DNA of 64,000 nucleotides from Scilla litardierei (GCA_030789695.1 CM061141.1:322943938-323007937), one strand, 5' to 3'. Numbered from the stretch's first letter, positions 33,870-43,913 are shown. A program made the numbers and translations. The notes: a model not told the origin generated them from the letters alone.

Positions 33870-34099
33870 TCACCACTTCACTCTTACTACTTTCTTCATC
33901 CAACTTTCCAAACAACATTCTCAACAAAGCAAACACAATAAAGTTGTGTAGGACCCACAAAACTTTCACAACACAACTTTCCAACACACTTTCCAACAAA
34001 ACAAACACAAAATTCTATTCTCTCTCCAAGATTCCAAACCATATACACTATTTACAACTTTCACAAAAGTCCACTTCTGCAAAACCGAACAGGCCCTTA
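33870..34099. mobile_element. PIF/Harbinger-type right terminus
   Basis: Read on the minus strand the element end is GGGCCTGTTCGGTTTTG (34080-34096), the characteristic GGGCCTGTT start of plant PIF/Harbinger and Tourist-like elements. It is followed on the plus strand by TTA (34097-34099), the preferred 3-bp target of this superfamily. Inside it are repeated ACAACTTTC(A/C)AA subterminal motifs (about 33960-34065). No matching left terminus was found in the window, and no transposase frame is present. Confidence 0.6.
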
Positions 34100-34307
34100 G
34101 TTGCTGAAAGGCATTTGTGTTTTAAAAACATAAATAAATAACAAAAAAATTGTATATGTGCTGTATTTATTTTTATTTTTAAAGGATTATTTTCAGATAT
34201 GTTTCACACATCACGAATGATCAATATAATAAAAAGCAAGTGAACACAATGCAATTTGATCATCGATGCAATTGTTGCAAAATTGACGGTTTCATAACAA
34301 TAAAATA
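34100..34307. other. AT-rich flank between Harbinger end and element F
   Basis: No gene is supported. It ends in GATTG (34308-34312), the target duplication of element F. Confidence 0.4.
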
Positions 34308-34312
34308 GATTG

Positions 34313-34488
34313 TGTTGAGAGATATGGAGAAGAGTAATCATGGCCAATGGCCATGGTTCTTTATTTATAAAATTCATATGGCATTTCAAGAGACTTTTAG
34401 CATACCAAAGGTCTCCACCACATTAAGAGTGGTGGGGTAATGGTGGGATAAATGGTGGGGAGGCCAAAGGCCTCCTCCACTCAAAACA
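34313..34488 (-). repeat. Element F 3' LTR with adjacent PPT
   Basis: This 176-bp LTR begins TGTTGAGAGATATGG and ends TCAAAACA on the plus strand. In the coding direction it has TTTATAAATAAA (complement of 34364-34375) as a likely TATA region, and inverted repeats such as GGAGGCCaaaGGCCTCC (34459-34475). AAGGGGGAG (34489-34497, minus) is the abutting polypurine tract. Confidence 0.88.
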
Positions 34489-34674
34489 CTCCCCCTTATC
34501 CATCCATTACTTTGGTCGTAACGTATAAGGCTAAAGGGGGTGGATACTTCTGGATCCTGAGTATTCGTGTTTGCCTTGTTAAAACCTTAGCTGCGGAAAA
34601 CCCAGTGGAAAAAACCAACAGCTTAAGGAAAAAGAGTGCAGCACGCAGGTTACTCCCCCTCATCCGTACAAGCT

Positions 34675-36807
34675 TCAGGCTTGTAGGTCTTTCAGTTGTC
34701 TCATACCGATTCCTTTTACAAGTTTTACAAAAATACATTTTGGTAAAGATTTGGTAAAAAGATCAACTAAGTTGTTGCAGGACTGGATCTGCTGAACTTC
34801 AATCTGCTTGTCCTCCTTTAGCTCGTGTGTCCAGAAACACTTGGGAGATATGTGCTTCGTCCTGTCGCCCTTGATGTAGCCCTTTTGAAGTTGAGCAAAG
34901 CACGCAGTGTTGTCTTCAAACAGGACGGTAGGCTCCAAATCACCGGTCTTCAGGCCAGTAGATTGAAGAATGTGTTGGACGACGGATCGTAGCCAATAAC
35001 ACTCTCTGATTGCTTCATGGATTGCAATAAGCTCCGAATGGTTGGATGATGTAGCTGTTGTGGTTTGCTTTACCGATCTCCAGGAGATAGCAGTACCTCC
35101 GTAGGTAAACACAAAACCTGTCTATGATTTTGTCATGTGCGGATCTGAGAGATAACCTGCATCGGCATAACCAAATAATTTGGGGGAGGCACCTCTATGG
35201 TAGTAATGTCCCAGATCAATTGAACCCTAGAGGTATCGCAGAAGATGCTTTACTCCGTTCCAGTGGCGCTTTGTGGGCGCTGCACTGTGTCTGGCTAGGA
35301 GATTAACTGTAAATGCTATATCGGGACGCGTACAGTTAGCCAGATATAAAAGTGCTCCAATGACACTGAGGTAGGGTACTTCAGGATCCAGTATCTCCTC
35401 CCCCTTTTCCAGATGCCGGAAGGGGTCCTTATGTACATCTAGTTATCTTACGACCATAGGAATACCTAAAGGATGACATTTATCCATAAGAAACTTCTGT
35501 AGAAGTTTCTTTGTATAATTAGACTGGTGTAGTAGGATTCCACCTCTTAGGTATTCTATCTATAAGCCAAGACAATACTTCGTTTTACCTAGGTCTTTTA
35601 TTTCAAAAGTATGTTTTAGGCTTTCAGATATCTCATTGATCTCTGCAGGAGATCCTATGAGATTTAAATCATCCACATATACTGCTATGATGACGAATCC
35701 TGTTCATGTTCTTTTGATAAAGATACACAGGCAGACTTCATTATTCGTGAATCCTTTCTGTGCAAGGAAATCACAAGTCTGTTATACCACATCTTTCCTG
35801 ATTGCTTTAGACCATATAATGATCTATGCAGCCTTACAGAGAATACGTCCCGAGGTATCTCTTTCATCTCTGAGGGTAGATTAAACCCATCAGGAAGTCT
35901 CATATAGATATTTTTATCTATATCGCCATATAGATATGCAGTCATAACGTTCATGAGCTGCATTTTTAGGCTTTCCAGAGAAGTTCGGCTTATTAAAAAT
36001 CGGAATGTGATCGAATCCATGACCGGGGAATACGTATCTTCGTAATCAATCCCCAGTCTTTGGGAAAAATCCTGGGCTACAAGGCGTGCCTTGTAGCGAA
36101 CGATCACATTATTTTCATTTCTTTTTCTTATGAAAACCCACTTATATCCCACAGGTTTTACACCTACTAGTGTTTGAACTACTGGTCCAAAGACTTCACG
36201 TTTCAAGAGTGAGTCCAGCTCTACTCTTATTGCCTCGTCCCACTTCGGCCAATCATCTTTGTGTTTACATTCCGCTAGAGATCGTGGTTCGACGTCATCG
36301 TCATATTCAGTGACGTGAACGGCAATATCGAACGCAAAATCGTCGTCGTCGACTGTGCTATTTCTGTCCAATACCTCTCCAGTACGTGCAAAATTTAATG
36401 ATGTTTCTCCTATTGTTTCCTCTGTAGGGGAAATAAGGAGGGGAGAAGTAGCTGGTCTGAGCTCAGCATCCTGTGGAGGGATAATCTTATTATCTCCAGG
36501 AGTCTTCCTCTTTCGAGGAACTTTATCTTTTGAACCTGGTGGGCGTCCTCTTTTCAATTGAGGTACAGCCAATTCTGCTACCGATGGATTGCATCCATCA
36601 ATAGGATGTCAATCCTAGCTGGTGTATTAGCAGCAGGGACGTGTGAACGGATAATCTTCTGGTTGTCCGTGCACTTATCTGGCAAAAGATGTATTGTATT
36701 CTGAATGTGAAGGATCTTCAGGATCTCATCTTTACACAGATTAGTACGCGGATCATATAGGGACAAAGACTTCTGGTCCCAACTAATGGTCTCAGTAGCT
36801 TCAGGCT
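34675..36807 (-). pseudogene. Element F reverse transcriptase and RNase H, frameshifted
   Basis: A copia RT-RNase H region reads from 36807 to 34675 in several frames. The linker has a Lys/Arg-rich segment (KRGRPPGSKDKVPRKRK) near 36500. RT begins with the WDEAIRVELDSL and PVGYKWVFIRKRN motifs near 36050-36230. The active site YVDD is still readable at 35668-35679. RNase H ends with ISWRSVKQ…LIAIHEAIRECYWLR and FEDNTACF motifs (34780-35090). Stops and frameshifts lie near 35700, 35560 and 35115. At 36803-36807 the frame runs into AGGCT, the target duplication of element D, and its upstream continuation is at 46268. Confidence 0.88.
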
Positions 36808-37096
36808 TGTAACGACCGGTTCTCATGTATCTGGATTTATTATATTATATTATATGTTTTGGTGGATTTTCTCTATATATGTGGTTTTCGCCTCCGTAAC
36901 TTTCATTTTCGATCGTTTCGTCGTGATTTCTCGTTTCTTCCTTAGGATCGTCGATTTTGGAGTAAGTCATTCGTGACGGGCTCCGTATCGGTCATATCTT
37001 ATTGTTAGATCAAGCCTAGGAGTCTTAGGAATCGATCCCGGAGCTTCACGCTCCGTATCGGAACTTTTGGTGCTAATTAGCCGGTGTAAGAAGGGC

Positions 37097-37490
37097 CACC
37101 GACCGACTAGATGACGATCCAGTCGGTCGGCAAACCTTCTTGAACCGACTAGTTGGCTTTCTAAATTATTCTGGAGTTACTGTTTGTCGTTAGTCGGTCT
37201 AAGAACGTTGGTTGACCGACTAGGTTGCAAACTAGTCGGTCAGCAATGCTTCTTTAACCGACTAACTCATCAACTATTTTTGACACAAGTTAATGTTTAC
37301 TCTTAGTCGGTCTAAGAACGTTCATCGACCGACTAGATGTCAAACTAGTCGGTCAGTACTTGTTCTTTGACCGACTAACTCTTAGTTCAGGTTTTCGACT
37401 GGAGCTACTGTTTACACTTAGTCGGTCTGCGTTGGTCAACCAACCGACTAGTTCCCAAACTAGTCCGTCAGTGGTTGCTCTTTGACCGAC
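37097..37490 (+). promoter_or_regulatory. DRE/CRT-like motif array upstream of the element D TATA box
   Basis: About 16 copies of ACCGAC, GCCGAC or their complement occur in 400 bp, arranged in a roughly 115-bp tandem unit repeated about four times. Most lie in pairs as ACCGACTAG…CTAGTCGGT inverted repeats. RCCGAC is the core bound by DREB/CBF (AP2/ERF) factors in cold and drought responses. The array ends about 50 bp before the TATA box. The same array is in the right LTR (44203-44596). Function as an enhancer is inferred. Confidence 0.65.
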
Positions 37491-37537
37491 TAACCAGTGC
37501 TGTAAACCCTAGTTTTACCCTAGCCGCTACCAAACTC

Positions 37538-37545
37538 TATAAATA
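37538..37545 (+). promoter_or_regulatory. Element D 5' LTR TATA box
   Basis: CTCTATAAATACCCC is a strong plant TATA context, followed about 30 bp later by a CTTCTTCTTCC pyrimidine patch. It is at the same offset (730 bp) in both LTRs (44644-44651 in the right one). Confidence 0.8.
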
Positions 37546-38720
37546 CCCCTCCAAACGTTTTCTTCTTCTTCCTCATGACCTAAAACCCTAATTCCTCCTC
37601 TATTGAGCCCCCATCTTCCTCAACCCATTAATCCTTCATTCCAAGCTCATCCTCCATCATCCAAGCCCTCCCTTGTCACAACCCACCTTCCATCTTCCCC
37701 AAACCTTCATCAAACCCCCAAAATCCACATCAAACCCCATTTCTCCAGATTTTTCCCTCATTTCCAGATCTGAGCCGGATCGTTCTTCCGTTGCCGTGGT
37801 TGCTCGGCATCGTTCCTTCGTTTCTTCACGGTAATACTCGATTCCTTTAGTTTTAGCATAACCCACATTGACATTGTGAAACCCTAATAAAATGGATTAT
37901 TAGATGATTAGGGTTCCATTAAGAAAACGATTTAGAATCATTGTTCTAATAATTGTTTTGATATATCAGTGATCCACCCGTAGTTTAGCTTGTGACGATC
38001 TTCATTGCTCGTCAACCCCGGTATCAGGCAAGTGAAACTTGCATCTCTTAATTTGGGCCATGTCTTAGGCCATTTCCCTTGCTTTAGCGTAAAAGAGACT
38101 AGACGGTGAAAGGATAGCCGTCTAGACACCATTGACCTAGCTTGACAACGAAGCTTGGTCCGTCACCTTCATCATGTTTGTATGTCATGTTTAATTTCAA
38201 TTAACGGTATGCAAATATCTGTTCATGGCTTGCATATTGATTAGTCATAGTGATTGTGTAGCACACGCTACAATACTTATATTCCTGGCTCGTATTCCAG
38301 AAGCGAGCCCTGTAGTTGGAAACCCCAACGCTCGACACATATGGGTGGGGTAAGAGATATGCGGCCACCTGAGCCCCGAGATGGCCTGATCCGCCACTCC
38401 GGCCAGCAGGCGAAATCTCTAGTGCACAAGTGATTAATAGTGATAGAGATAAGCGGCCTGAGCCACGAGCTGGCCAGCAGGTGGACTCTCTATGCACTAA
38501 GTGATAAACAGTGATAAGTGATAAGTGATTAGTGAATTGGTAGCTTTCGCTACATCGTGAGTGCGTGACATTCTCTTTTAAACTGCCGCATCAAACTAAA
38601 CTGTCATGTCATTGTTTAATATTATAAGTGCTAGGTTGTTAGTTACTTTCAGTTTCCTTGCCCAAGTCTTTTAGACTTGCTGACATGTGCCCCTTTTCTC
38701 TTTTGGGTGACACATGTTAG

Positions 38721-38821
38721 ACCCCGAGCCAGAGTTACTTGCTGAGGGTGAGGTGTTTGCGGACACCGAGCTTGCGCCCGTGTTGGACGAGGACTTCGTA
38801 GACACTGGAGATCAGTCTTAG
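38721..38821 (+). CDS. LTR-borne acidic terminal exon in element D (putative)
   Basis: Following the acceptor-like CACATGTTAG, this frame of 33 codons is open to a TAG at 38819-38821 and rich in Glu and Asp (PEPELLAEGEVFADTELAP). It enters in phase 1. A 693-bp interval beginning with a GC-type donor (TATCAG|GCAAGT at 38028) would join it in frame to the open 39-nt segment 37989-38027. Element A has an equivalent exon pair with a 701-bp interval. The two LTRs of D keep the acidic frame despite other differences. Coding status is inferred; it could be part of a non-coding leader. Confidence 0.42.
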
Positions 38822-39169
38822 TGTCTATGTCTAGTTTTGTTAGATTGCTTAGGTTGTCGGTGCGTGGCACCTAGTTTGATACTATGTTATGTTTGTGTCT
38901 TGTTTGGCCTTGTTCTGGGCCTTTAGACTCTTTCTTTTAGCCTGGTGGCTTTTCTGTGATGTTGAATATTTTGTGGACAAACTATGGGATTGGTATTTCA
39001 TATCCGTCTCATCTTATTACTATTATTATTGTTGTTTCGTTTGCAATTACAGGGACCTGCTTATACTAAATTTATGCTTATCAGGCGTGCAGCTTCACAG
39101 CTCCACGCTTGAGCGGACCTTCTCACGTCTCGTCTCCATTTTAGGGAAGCGGGACGTGACAGGTTTTAG

Positions 39170-39187
39170 TGGTGGCCCATGCAGGTC
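39170..39187 (+). other. Element D primer-binding site, tRNA-Ile(AAU)-like
   Basis: TGGTGGCCCATGCAGGTC starts eight bases after the LTR. It is an apparent 18-base match to the complement of the 3' end of plant tRNA-Ile(AAU), as recalled. The usual TGGTATCAGAGC of tRNA-Met is absent. Confidence 0.72.
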
Positions 39188-39302
39188 CTTCTGTAACTGC
39201 AATTATCGGGATAACGATAATAATATAAGATTGTCCAACAAATAAGTTCGATATCTGAGCCCTAAGCTATGAGTCTAATTGTTTCGTTTTCTGTGTCATT
39301 AG

Positions 39303-40448
39303 ATGGCAGGAAGGCGAATCACCCGTGGTGGTGGTAGTGGTGCGCCCCCTCATGACGAGGAGCCTGAGCGGGAGCCCACTAACGGAGAGATGATGCGGAT
39401 GATGATGCAGATGATGCAAGTTCAGCAGGGTGTGCTTCTGCAGGTACAGAATGCTCCGGTGGATCGAGCTGCTCGGGTGGTGGAAGCCCCTCGCCCTGAG
39501 CCTGGGGCGAAGCAGTTCAGGGAGCTTGGTCCTGCATATTTTGATGGAACCGAAGGTCCACTAGCTGCTGATGAATGGATGAGGAATATCGAGGACAATC
39601 TGAAGATGTCCAAGGTCAACGAAGTTATTTGGGTTGACTTGGCGAAGCGCCAGCTGAGGGATAACGCCAGAAATTGGTGGGATGCTGAAGAGAAGATGTT
39701 GGTGGAGCCGATCGTCTGGGCTACCTTCAAGGCCAGATTTGATAGTGAGTTCTTCCCAAAAGCTGCCAGGGAAGAGATGCTGCAGCGTTTTATCGATCTG
39801 AAGCAAGGAAGCTCGTCAGTGGACCGGTATCACCAAGAGTTCATGAGGCTGAGTCGGTTTGCACCGAAGATGGTACAGGACACTGAGGAGAGAGCTCAGA
39901 GGTTCCTGCATGGACTTGCTTCGGAGCTCCAGAGTTTTGTGACCTCTTCTGACCGGGAATCTTATCAGAAGGTTCTAGTAGCAGCCAAGAGGCAGAAGCT
40001 GCTCGTGAACCAGAGGAAGGGGTCTATTGTTGGTGCTGGGAAGAGGCCTGTGGAACAGGCGAGAGCTGTGGTTAGACCTGGATTCAGGCCGAACCAGCCT
40101 GTTCAGTTTAAGAGGCCGGGAGGGCCTGTTCAGAAGGTTTGCCATTTCTGTGGCAAGGAGGGCCACGTCAAGGAATCATGTAGGAGGTTCTTGGGGCAGT
40201 GTATAGCCTGTGGAGATCCCGCCCATGCTCTCAGGGAGTGCCCGAGGTTGAAGCAACCATGGAGGACACCTATTGCTGCCCCGCCGTTGCAGCAGAGAGC
40301 CCCGGTGCCCGCTGGTCTTGGGGTACCCCTTGTTCCACAAGGGCATGCTTTTCGGCATGCTGTTCCGCCAAGGAGGCAGGCATTTCTGATGACCGAGGAG
40401 GAGATTTTGGCCATGGATGATGTCATTGCAAGTAACTTTCAAATCTAG
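39303..40448 (+). CDS. Element D Gag (Tekay-type)
   Basis: This 381-residue Gag is the particle structural protein. After a low-complexity N-terminus with MMRMMMQMMQV near residue 31, the retrotransposon Gag domain runs from about residue 67 (EPGAKQFRELGPAYFDG) to about 235, with EEWMR-like and NARNWWDAEE motifs. Two CCHC zinc knuckles follow: C280-x2-C283-x4-H288-x4-C293 and C300-x2-C303-x4-H308-x4-C313. The ATG at 39303 is 142 bases after the 5' LTR. The frame ends at 40446-40448, only a few codons past a GTAACT donor at 40432, so the last residues are encoded by the intron when it is not spliced. No lesion was seen. Confidence 0.93.
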   Translation: MAGRRITRGGGSGAPPHDEEPEREPTNGEMMRMMMQMMQVQQGVLLQVQNAPVDRAARVVEAPRPEPGAKQFRELGPAYFDGTEGPLAADEWMRNIEDNLKMSKVNEVIWVDLAKRQLRDNARNWWDAEEKMLVEPIVWATFKARFDSEFFPKAAREEMLQRFIDLKQGSSSVDRYHQEFMRLSRFAPKMVQDTEERAQRFLHGLASELQSFVTSSDRESYQKVLVAAKRQKLLVNQRKGSIVGAGKRPVEQARAVVRPGFRPNQPVQFKRPGGPVQKVCHFCGKEGHVKESCRRFLGQCIACGDPAHALRECPRLKQPWRTPIAAPPLQQRAPVPAGLGVPLVPQGHAFRHAVPPRRQAFLMTEEEILAMDDVIASNFQI

Positions 40449-40544
40449 TTGTTCCTTTCTTAATTAGTTGATTGTTAAATTTTGTTGGTTGCTTGTGTAT
40501 GAATGTTGCTAGAGTAAGATTTGATTGATTAGACTGTTTGTTAG
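40432..40544 (+). other. Element D gag-protease intron (113 bp)
   Basis: It begins GTAACT after GCAA and ends TTTGTTAG before GTGTGG. It is AT-rich (TTCTTAATTAG, TTTGATTGATTAG) as plant introns are. Removing it joins gag to pol in phase 1; without splicing, Gag stops at 40448. The position and phase match element A (21090-21179). Confidence 0.75.
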
Positions 40545-42352
40545 GTGTGGTTTTCGTTTGCACGTTCCCTGCCCGAGTCCTCTTTGACTCAGGTGCGTCG
40601 ATGTGCATTTTGGCCCAGAGTTTCGTGGAGAAGCATTCCTTGTCGACGTCCCCTCTCTCCAAGAGTTGGAACATCGTTACAGGGAATGGAATAGTCTCGG
40701 TGCATCGTGGGTGCAGCCCTTGCCCTGTGGTGGTTTGTGGGCATGAGCTTTATGCTGATTTTATTGTCCACAACATCACCAACTACGATGCGGTCTTTGG
40801 GATGGATTGGCTTGCGAGCTTCTATGCTACGATTGACTGTCGGAGGAAGAGGGTGGTGTTCGAGATTCCCGGACATCCAGTATTTGAGTTCAGCCGTGGT
40901 AGCAGTTCGCTTGGTCCTGTCCGATTTCGGGCCAGACCGGTGGAGGTTGTGGCTATGCAGATGGAGTTGGAGAGGCCAGCTGTGGTGCGAGATTTTGATG
41001 ACGTCTTCCCCGAGGAGATGTCTGGACTGCCACCCGATCGAGCTTTAGAGTTTTCTATTGATTTGATTCCAGGTGCGCAGCCGATTTCGAAGGCACCATA
41101 TCGTATGGCGCCAGCAGAATTGGAAGAGTTGCGGAAGCAGCTGGATGAGCTTATGCAGAAGGGTTACATTAATCCCAGTGTGTCTCCGTGGGGAGCACCG
41201 GTGTTGTTGGTGAAGAAGAAGGATGGTTCACGTCGCATGTGCGTGGACTATCGGGAGTTGAATGCGGTGACCATTAAGAATAAATACCCGTTGCCTCGCA
41301 TCGATGATATTTTTGATCAGCTTGGAGGTTCGAGGGTGTTTTCTAAATTGGATTTGAGGAGTGGTTACCATCAGTTGAAGGTGAAGAAGGATGATGTTCC
41401 GAAGACAGCGTTTAGGACGAAGTATGGACACTATGAGTTTGTGGTTATGCCTCTCGACGTAACTAACGCACCCGCAGTTTTCATGAATCTGATGAACCTG
41501 ATTTTCTACGACTTTTTGGATAAGTTTGTCGTTATCTTTATTGACGACATTCTGATCTATTCGAAGTCGGAGGAAGAACATGCCTCGCACTTGAGGACGG
41601 TGTTGGAGATTCTGAGGAAGCATCGGTTGTATGCTAAGTTTTCGAAGTGCGAGTTTTGGCTGGACAGAGTTGCTTTTCTCGGGCATGTGGTGACTGGAGA
41701 TGGTATTTCAGTGGATCCCGAGAATATTAGGGCCATCAGGGAGTGGCCTGTTCCGTCGTCTGCGTCTGAGATTCGGAGTTTCCTTGGTTTGGCGGGATAT
41801 TATCGGCGTTTCATTAAGGACTTTTCCCGTATTGCGGAGCCGATGACCAGATTGACGCGGAAGGATGTTGCTTTTGTTTGGTCGGGTGATTGTGAGGATG
41901 CCTTTGGTGTTCTGAGAGAGCGTTTGACGTCTGCCCCTGTTCTTGCTATGCCTGATCGCAGTGGAGGATTCGGGATCTTTTGCGATGCTTCTAACAAGGG
42001 TCTCGGTTGTGTTTTGCATCTGCATGGACATGTAGTGGCTTATGCGTTGCGTCAGCTCAAGGTTCATGAGAAGAATTACCTGACGCATGATTTGGAGTTG
42101 GCTGCCGTTGTGTTTGCTCTTAAGAATTGGAGGCACTTCCTGCTGTGTGAGAAAGTGAAGATCTTCACCGATCACAAAAGCTTGAAGTATATTTTTACTC
42201 AGAAGGAGCTCAACATGCGACAGCATCGATGGTTGGAGCTCATGGCGGATTATGAGATTGATTTGCAGTATCACCCTGGCAAGGTGAATGTGGTGCCAGA
42301 TGCTTTAAGTAGGCTACCCGCGGTGATGGTTTTGACTTCACAGTGGAGATAG
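40545..42352 (+). CDS. Element D Pol part 1: protease, reverse transcriptase, RNase H
   Basis: The frame has no initiating ATG near its start; it is reached by splicing from gag. The aspartic protease has FDSGAS a few residues in. Reverse transcriptase follows, with the [20 protein letters not shown] and [13 protein letters not shown] motifs and [10 protein letters not shown] as active site (41530-41570). A tether region follows, then RNase H with [34 protein letters not shown] and [11 protein letters not shown] copies element RNA to DNA, and RNase H removes the RNA template. All catalytic motifs appear present. The frame ends at TAG TAG (42350-42355); integrase continues in the same frame after those stops. 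Confidence 0.93.
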
Positions 42353-42376
42353 TAGCAGGATTTTTGCGAGTCTGGT

Positions 42377-43867
42377 GTGGAGATTGTTCTTCCTGGGGAG
42401 GCTTTTTCGTTGATGTACATGCAGGTACAGTCGACGATCGTGGATCGGATTAAGGCTGGCCAGGCTGCGGATCCGAAGCTGGTGAAGATTCGGGAGCAGG
42501 TTGAAGCCGGTCTGCGGACCGACTTTTTGATTCATGAGGATGGCTCGTTGAGGTTTGGAGCCAGGTTGTGTGTGCCACCTGGAGATATGAGAGAGGAGTT
42601 GATGGTGGAGGCATACAGTTCGCCGTATTCTGTGCATCCTGGTGGCACCAAGATGTACAAGGATCTTCGTTTGAACTTTTGGTGGCATGGCATGAAGAGG
42701 AGTGTGGCTCGGAGTGTAGCCAAGTGCTTGGTTTGCCAGCAAGTGAAGGCGGAGCATCAGCGTACGGCCGGGTTGCTACAACCGCTTCCGATTCCGGAGT
42801 GGAAATGGCAACACATCACTATGGATTTCGTGACTGGACTACCTCGGAGTCCGAAGCAGAATGACTCGATTTGGGTGATCGTAGACCGATTGACCAAATC
42901 CGCGCACTTTATTCCATTCCGAGTGGGACAGTCCACTGAGGCGCTAGCGAGGAGATATATGGAGGAGGTTGTGCGACTTCACGGAGTCCCCGTGAGTATC
43001 GTGTCAGATAGAGACACGAGGTTTACATCTCAGTTCTGGCAGAGTTTGCAGAAGAGTTTGGGTACGCGTCTGAGTTTCAGCACGACGTACCATCTGCAGA
43101 CGGATGGCCAGTCCGAGAGGACGATTCAGATTTTGAAAGACATGCTGAGGGCGTGCATGTTGGATTTCAAGGGTTCGTGGGAGGACCATCTACACTTGGT
43201 GGAGTTCTCTTACAACAACAGCTACCAGGCGTCTATTGGCATGGCGCCTTTCGCCGCTCTTTATGGGAGGAAATGTCGATCGCCTTTGAGTTGGGATGAC
43301 GTTGGTGATCGGGAGCTGTTGGGACCTGAGATGATTGTGGAGGCCGTGGATATCGTCAGGAACATACGGGAGAGGTTGAGGATTGCTCAGGACCGTTTTA
43401 AGCATTGGGCGGATGCCAAACGTCGTCCTTTGGGGTTTCAGCCTGGAGATCATGTGTTTCTGAAGATTTCCCCAAATCGTGGTGTGATTCGTTTTGGGAA
43501 GCGAGGGAAGTTGAGCCCGCGATACATTGGACCGTTTGATATTCTGGAGAAAGTTGGCGAGGTAGCTTATCGCTTAGCCTTGCCGCCATCTTTGGAGGGA
43601 GTTCACAATGTTTTCCATGTGTCGCAGCTTCGTCGATACGTTAGAGATCCATCTCATGCTGTGGATTTTTCAAAGATTATCGTTCGCCCCGATATGACGT
43701 ATGACCAGCATCTGGTGCAGATTCTGGACATGCGTCAGAAGTCGCTTCGGAACAAGGTTGTCAATCTTGTGAGGGTGATGTGGCGACACGGCTCGCCCGG
43801 AGAGTCTACTTGGGAGAATGAGGATGAGATGCGAGAACGTTTCCCACTTTTGTTTTCGGACACGTGA
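42377..43867 (+). CDS. Element D Pol part 2: integrase with chromodomain-like tail
   Basis: This 496-codon frame holds the integrase, in the same frame as Pol part 1 but after two adjacent stop codons. The HHCC finger has the second His and CLVCQQVK, but the first His is Tyr (VEAYSSPYSVHPGG; element A has EAHSS). The DDE core shows D in MDFVTGLP, D in [11 protein letters not shown] and E in [24 protein letters not shown] segment and a C-terminal chromodomain-like end (LVRVMWRHGSPGESTWENED) follow. Chromodomains direct Tekay-type integrases to certain chromatin. The frame ends at 43867, 46 bases before the right LTR. The lost His probably weakens the finger. Confidence 0.92.
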   Translation: MEIVLPGEAFSLMYMQVQSTIVDRIKAGQAADPKLVKIREQVEAGLRTDFLIHEDGSLRFGARLCVPPGDMREELMVEAYSSPYSVHPGGTKMYKDLRLNFWWHGMKRSVARSVAKCLVCQQVKAEHQRTAGLLQPLPIPEWKWQHITMDFVTGLPRSPKQNDSIWVIVDRLTKSAHFIPFRVGQSTEALARRYMEEVVRLHGVPVSIVSDRDTRFTSQFWQSLQKSLGTRLSFSTTYHLQTDGQSERTIQILKDMLRACMLDFKGSWEDHLHLVEFSYNNSYQASIGMAPFAALYGRKCRSPLSWDDVGDRELLGPEMIVEAVDIVRNIRERLRIAQDRFKHWADAKRRPLGFQPGDHVFLKISPNRGVIRFGKRGKLSPRYIGPFDILEKVGEVAYRLALPPSLEGVHNVFHVSQLRRYVRDPSHAVDFSKIIVRPDMTYDQHLVQILDMRQKSLRNKVVNLVRVMWRHGSPGESTWENEDEMRERFPLLFSDT

Positions 43868-43899
43868 GTGTTGGGGAATTCCGAGGACGGAATTTTTCT

Positions 43900-43913
43900 T
43901 AAGTTGGGGAGGA
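43900..43913 (+). other. Element D polypurine tract
   Basis: AAGTTGGGGAGGA directly precedes the right LTR (TGTAACG), following GAATTCCGAGGACGGAATTTTT, as in A and B. It is the plus-strand primer site for reverse transcription. Confidence 0.8.

Larger units (their letters stand above)
36808..39161 (+). repeat. Element D 5' LTR
   Basis: It starts TGTAACGACCGG and ends GGACGTGACA. About 730 bp precede a TATAAATA box (37538-37545), so U3 is about 760 bp and the transcribed R/U5 part about 1.6 kb, unusually long. Features in order: an array of ACCGAC/GTCGGT motifs (37097-37490), the TATA box, a C-rich leader, a possible donor at 37828, a 39-nt exon-like segment (37989-38027), an acidic frame (38721-38821), and a TTGCAATTACAG acceptor-like site ending at about 39051. 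Confidence 0.93.

Noticed and set aside
37085..37500. The 115-bp array in element D as a satellite or CRISPR-like array
   Set aside because: It occurs only within the LTR U3 in both LTR copies, with about four diverged units and a TATA box next to it; a promoter-proximal repeat fits better.
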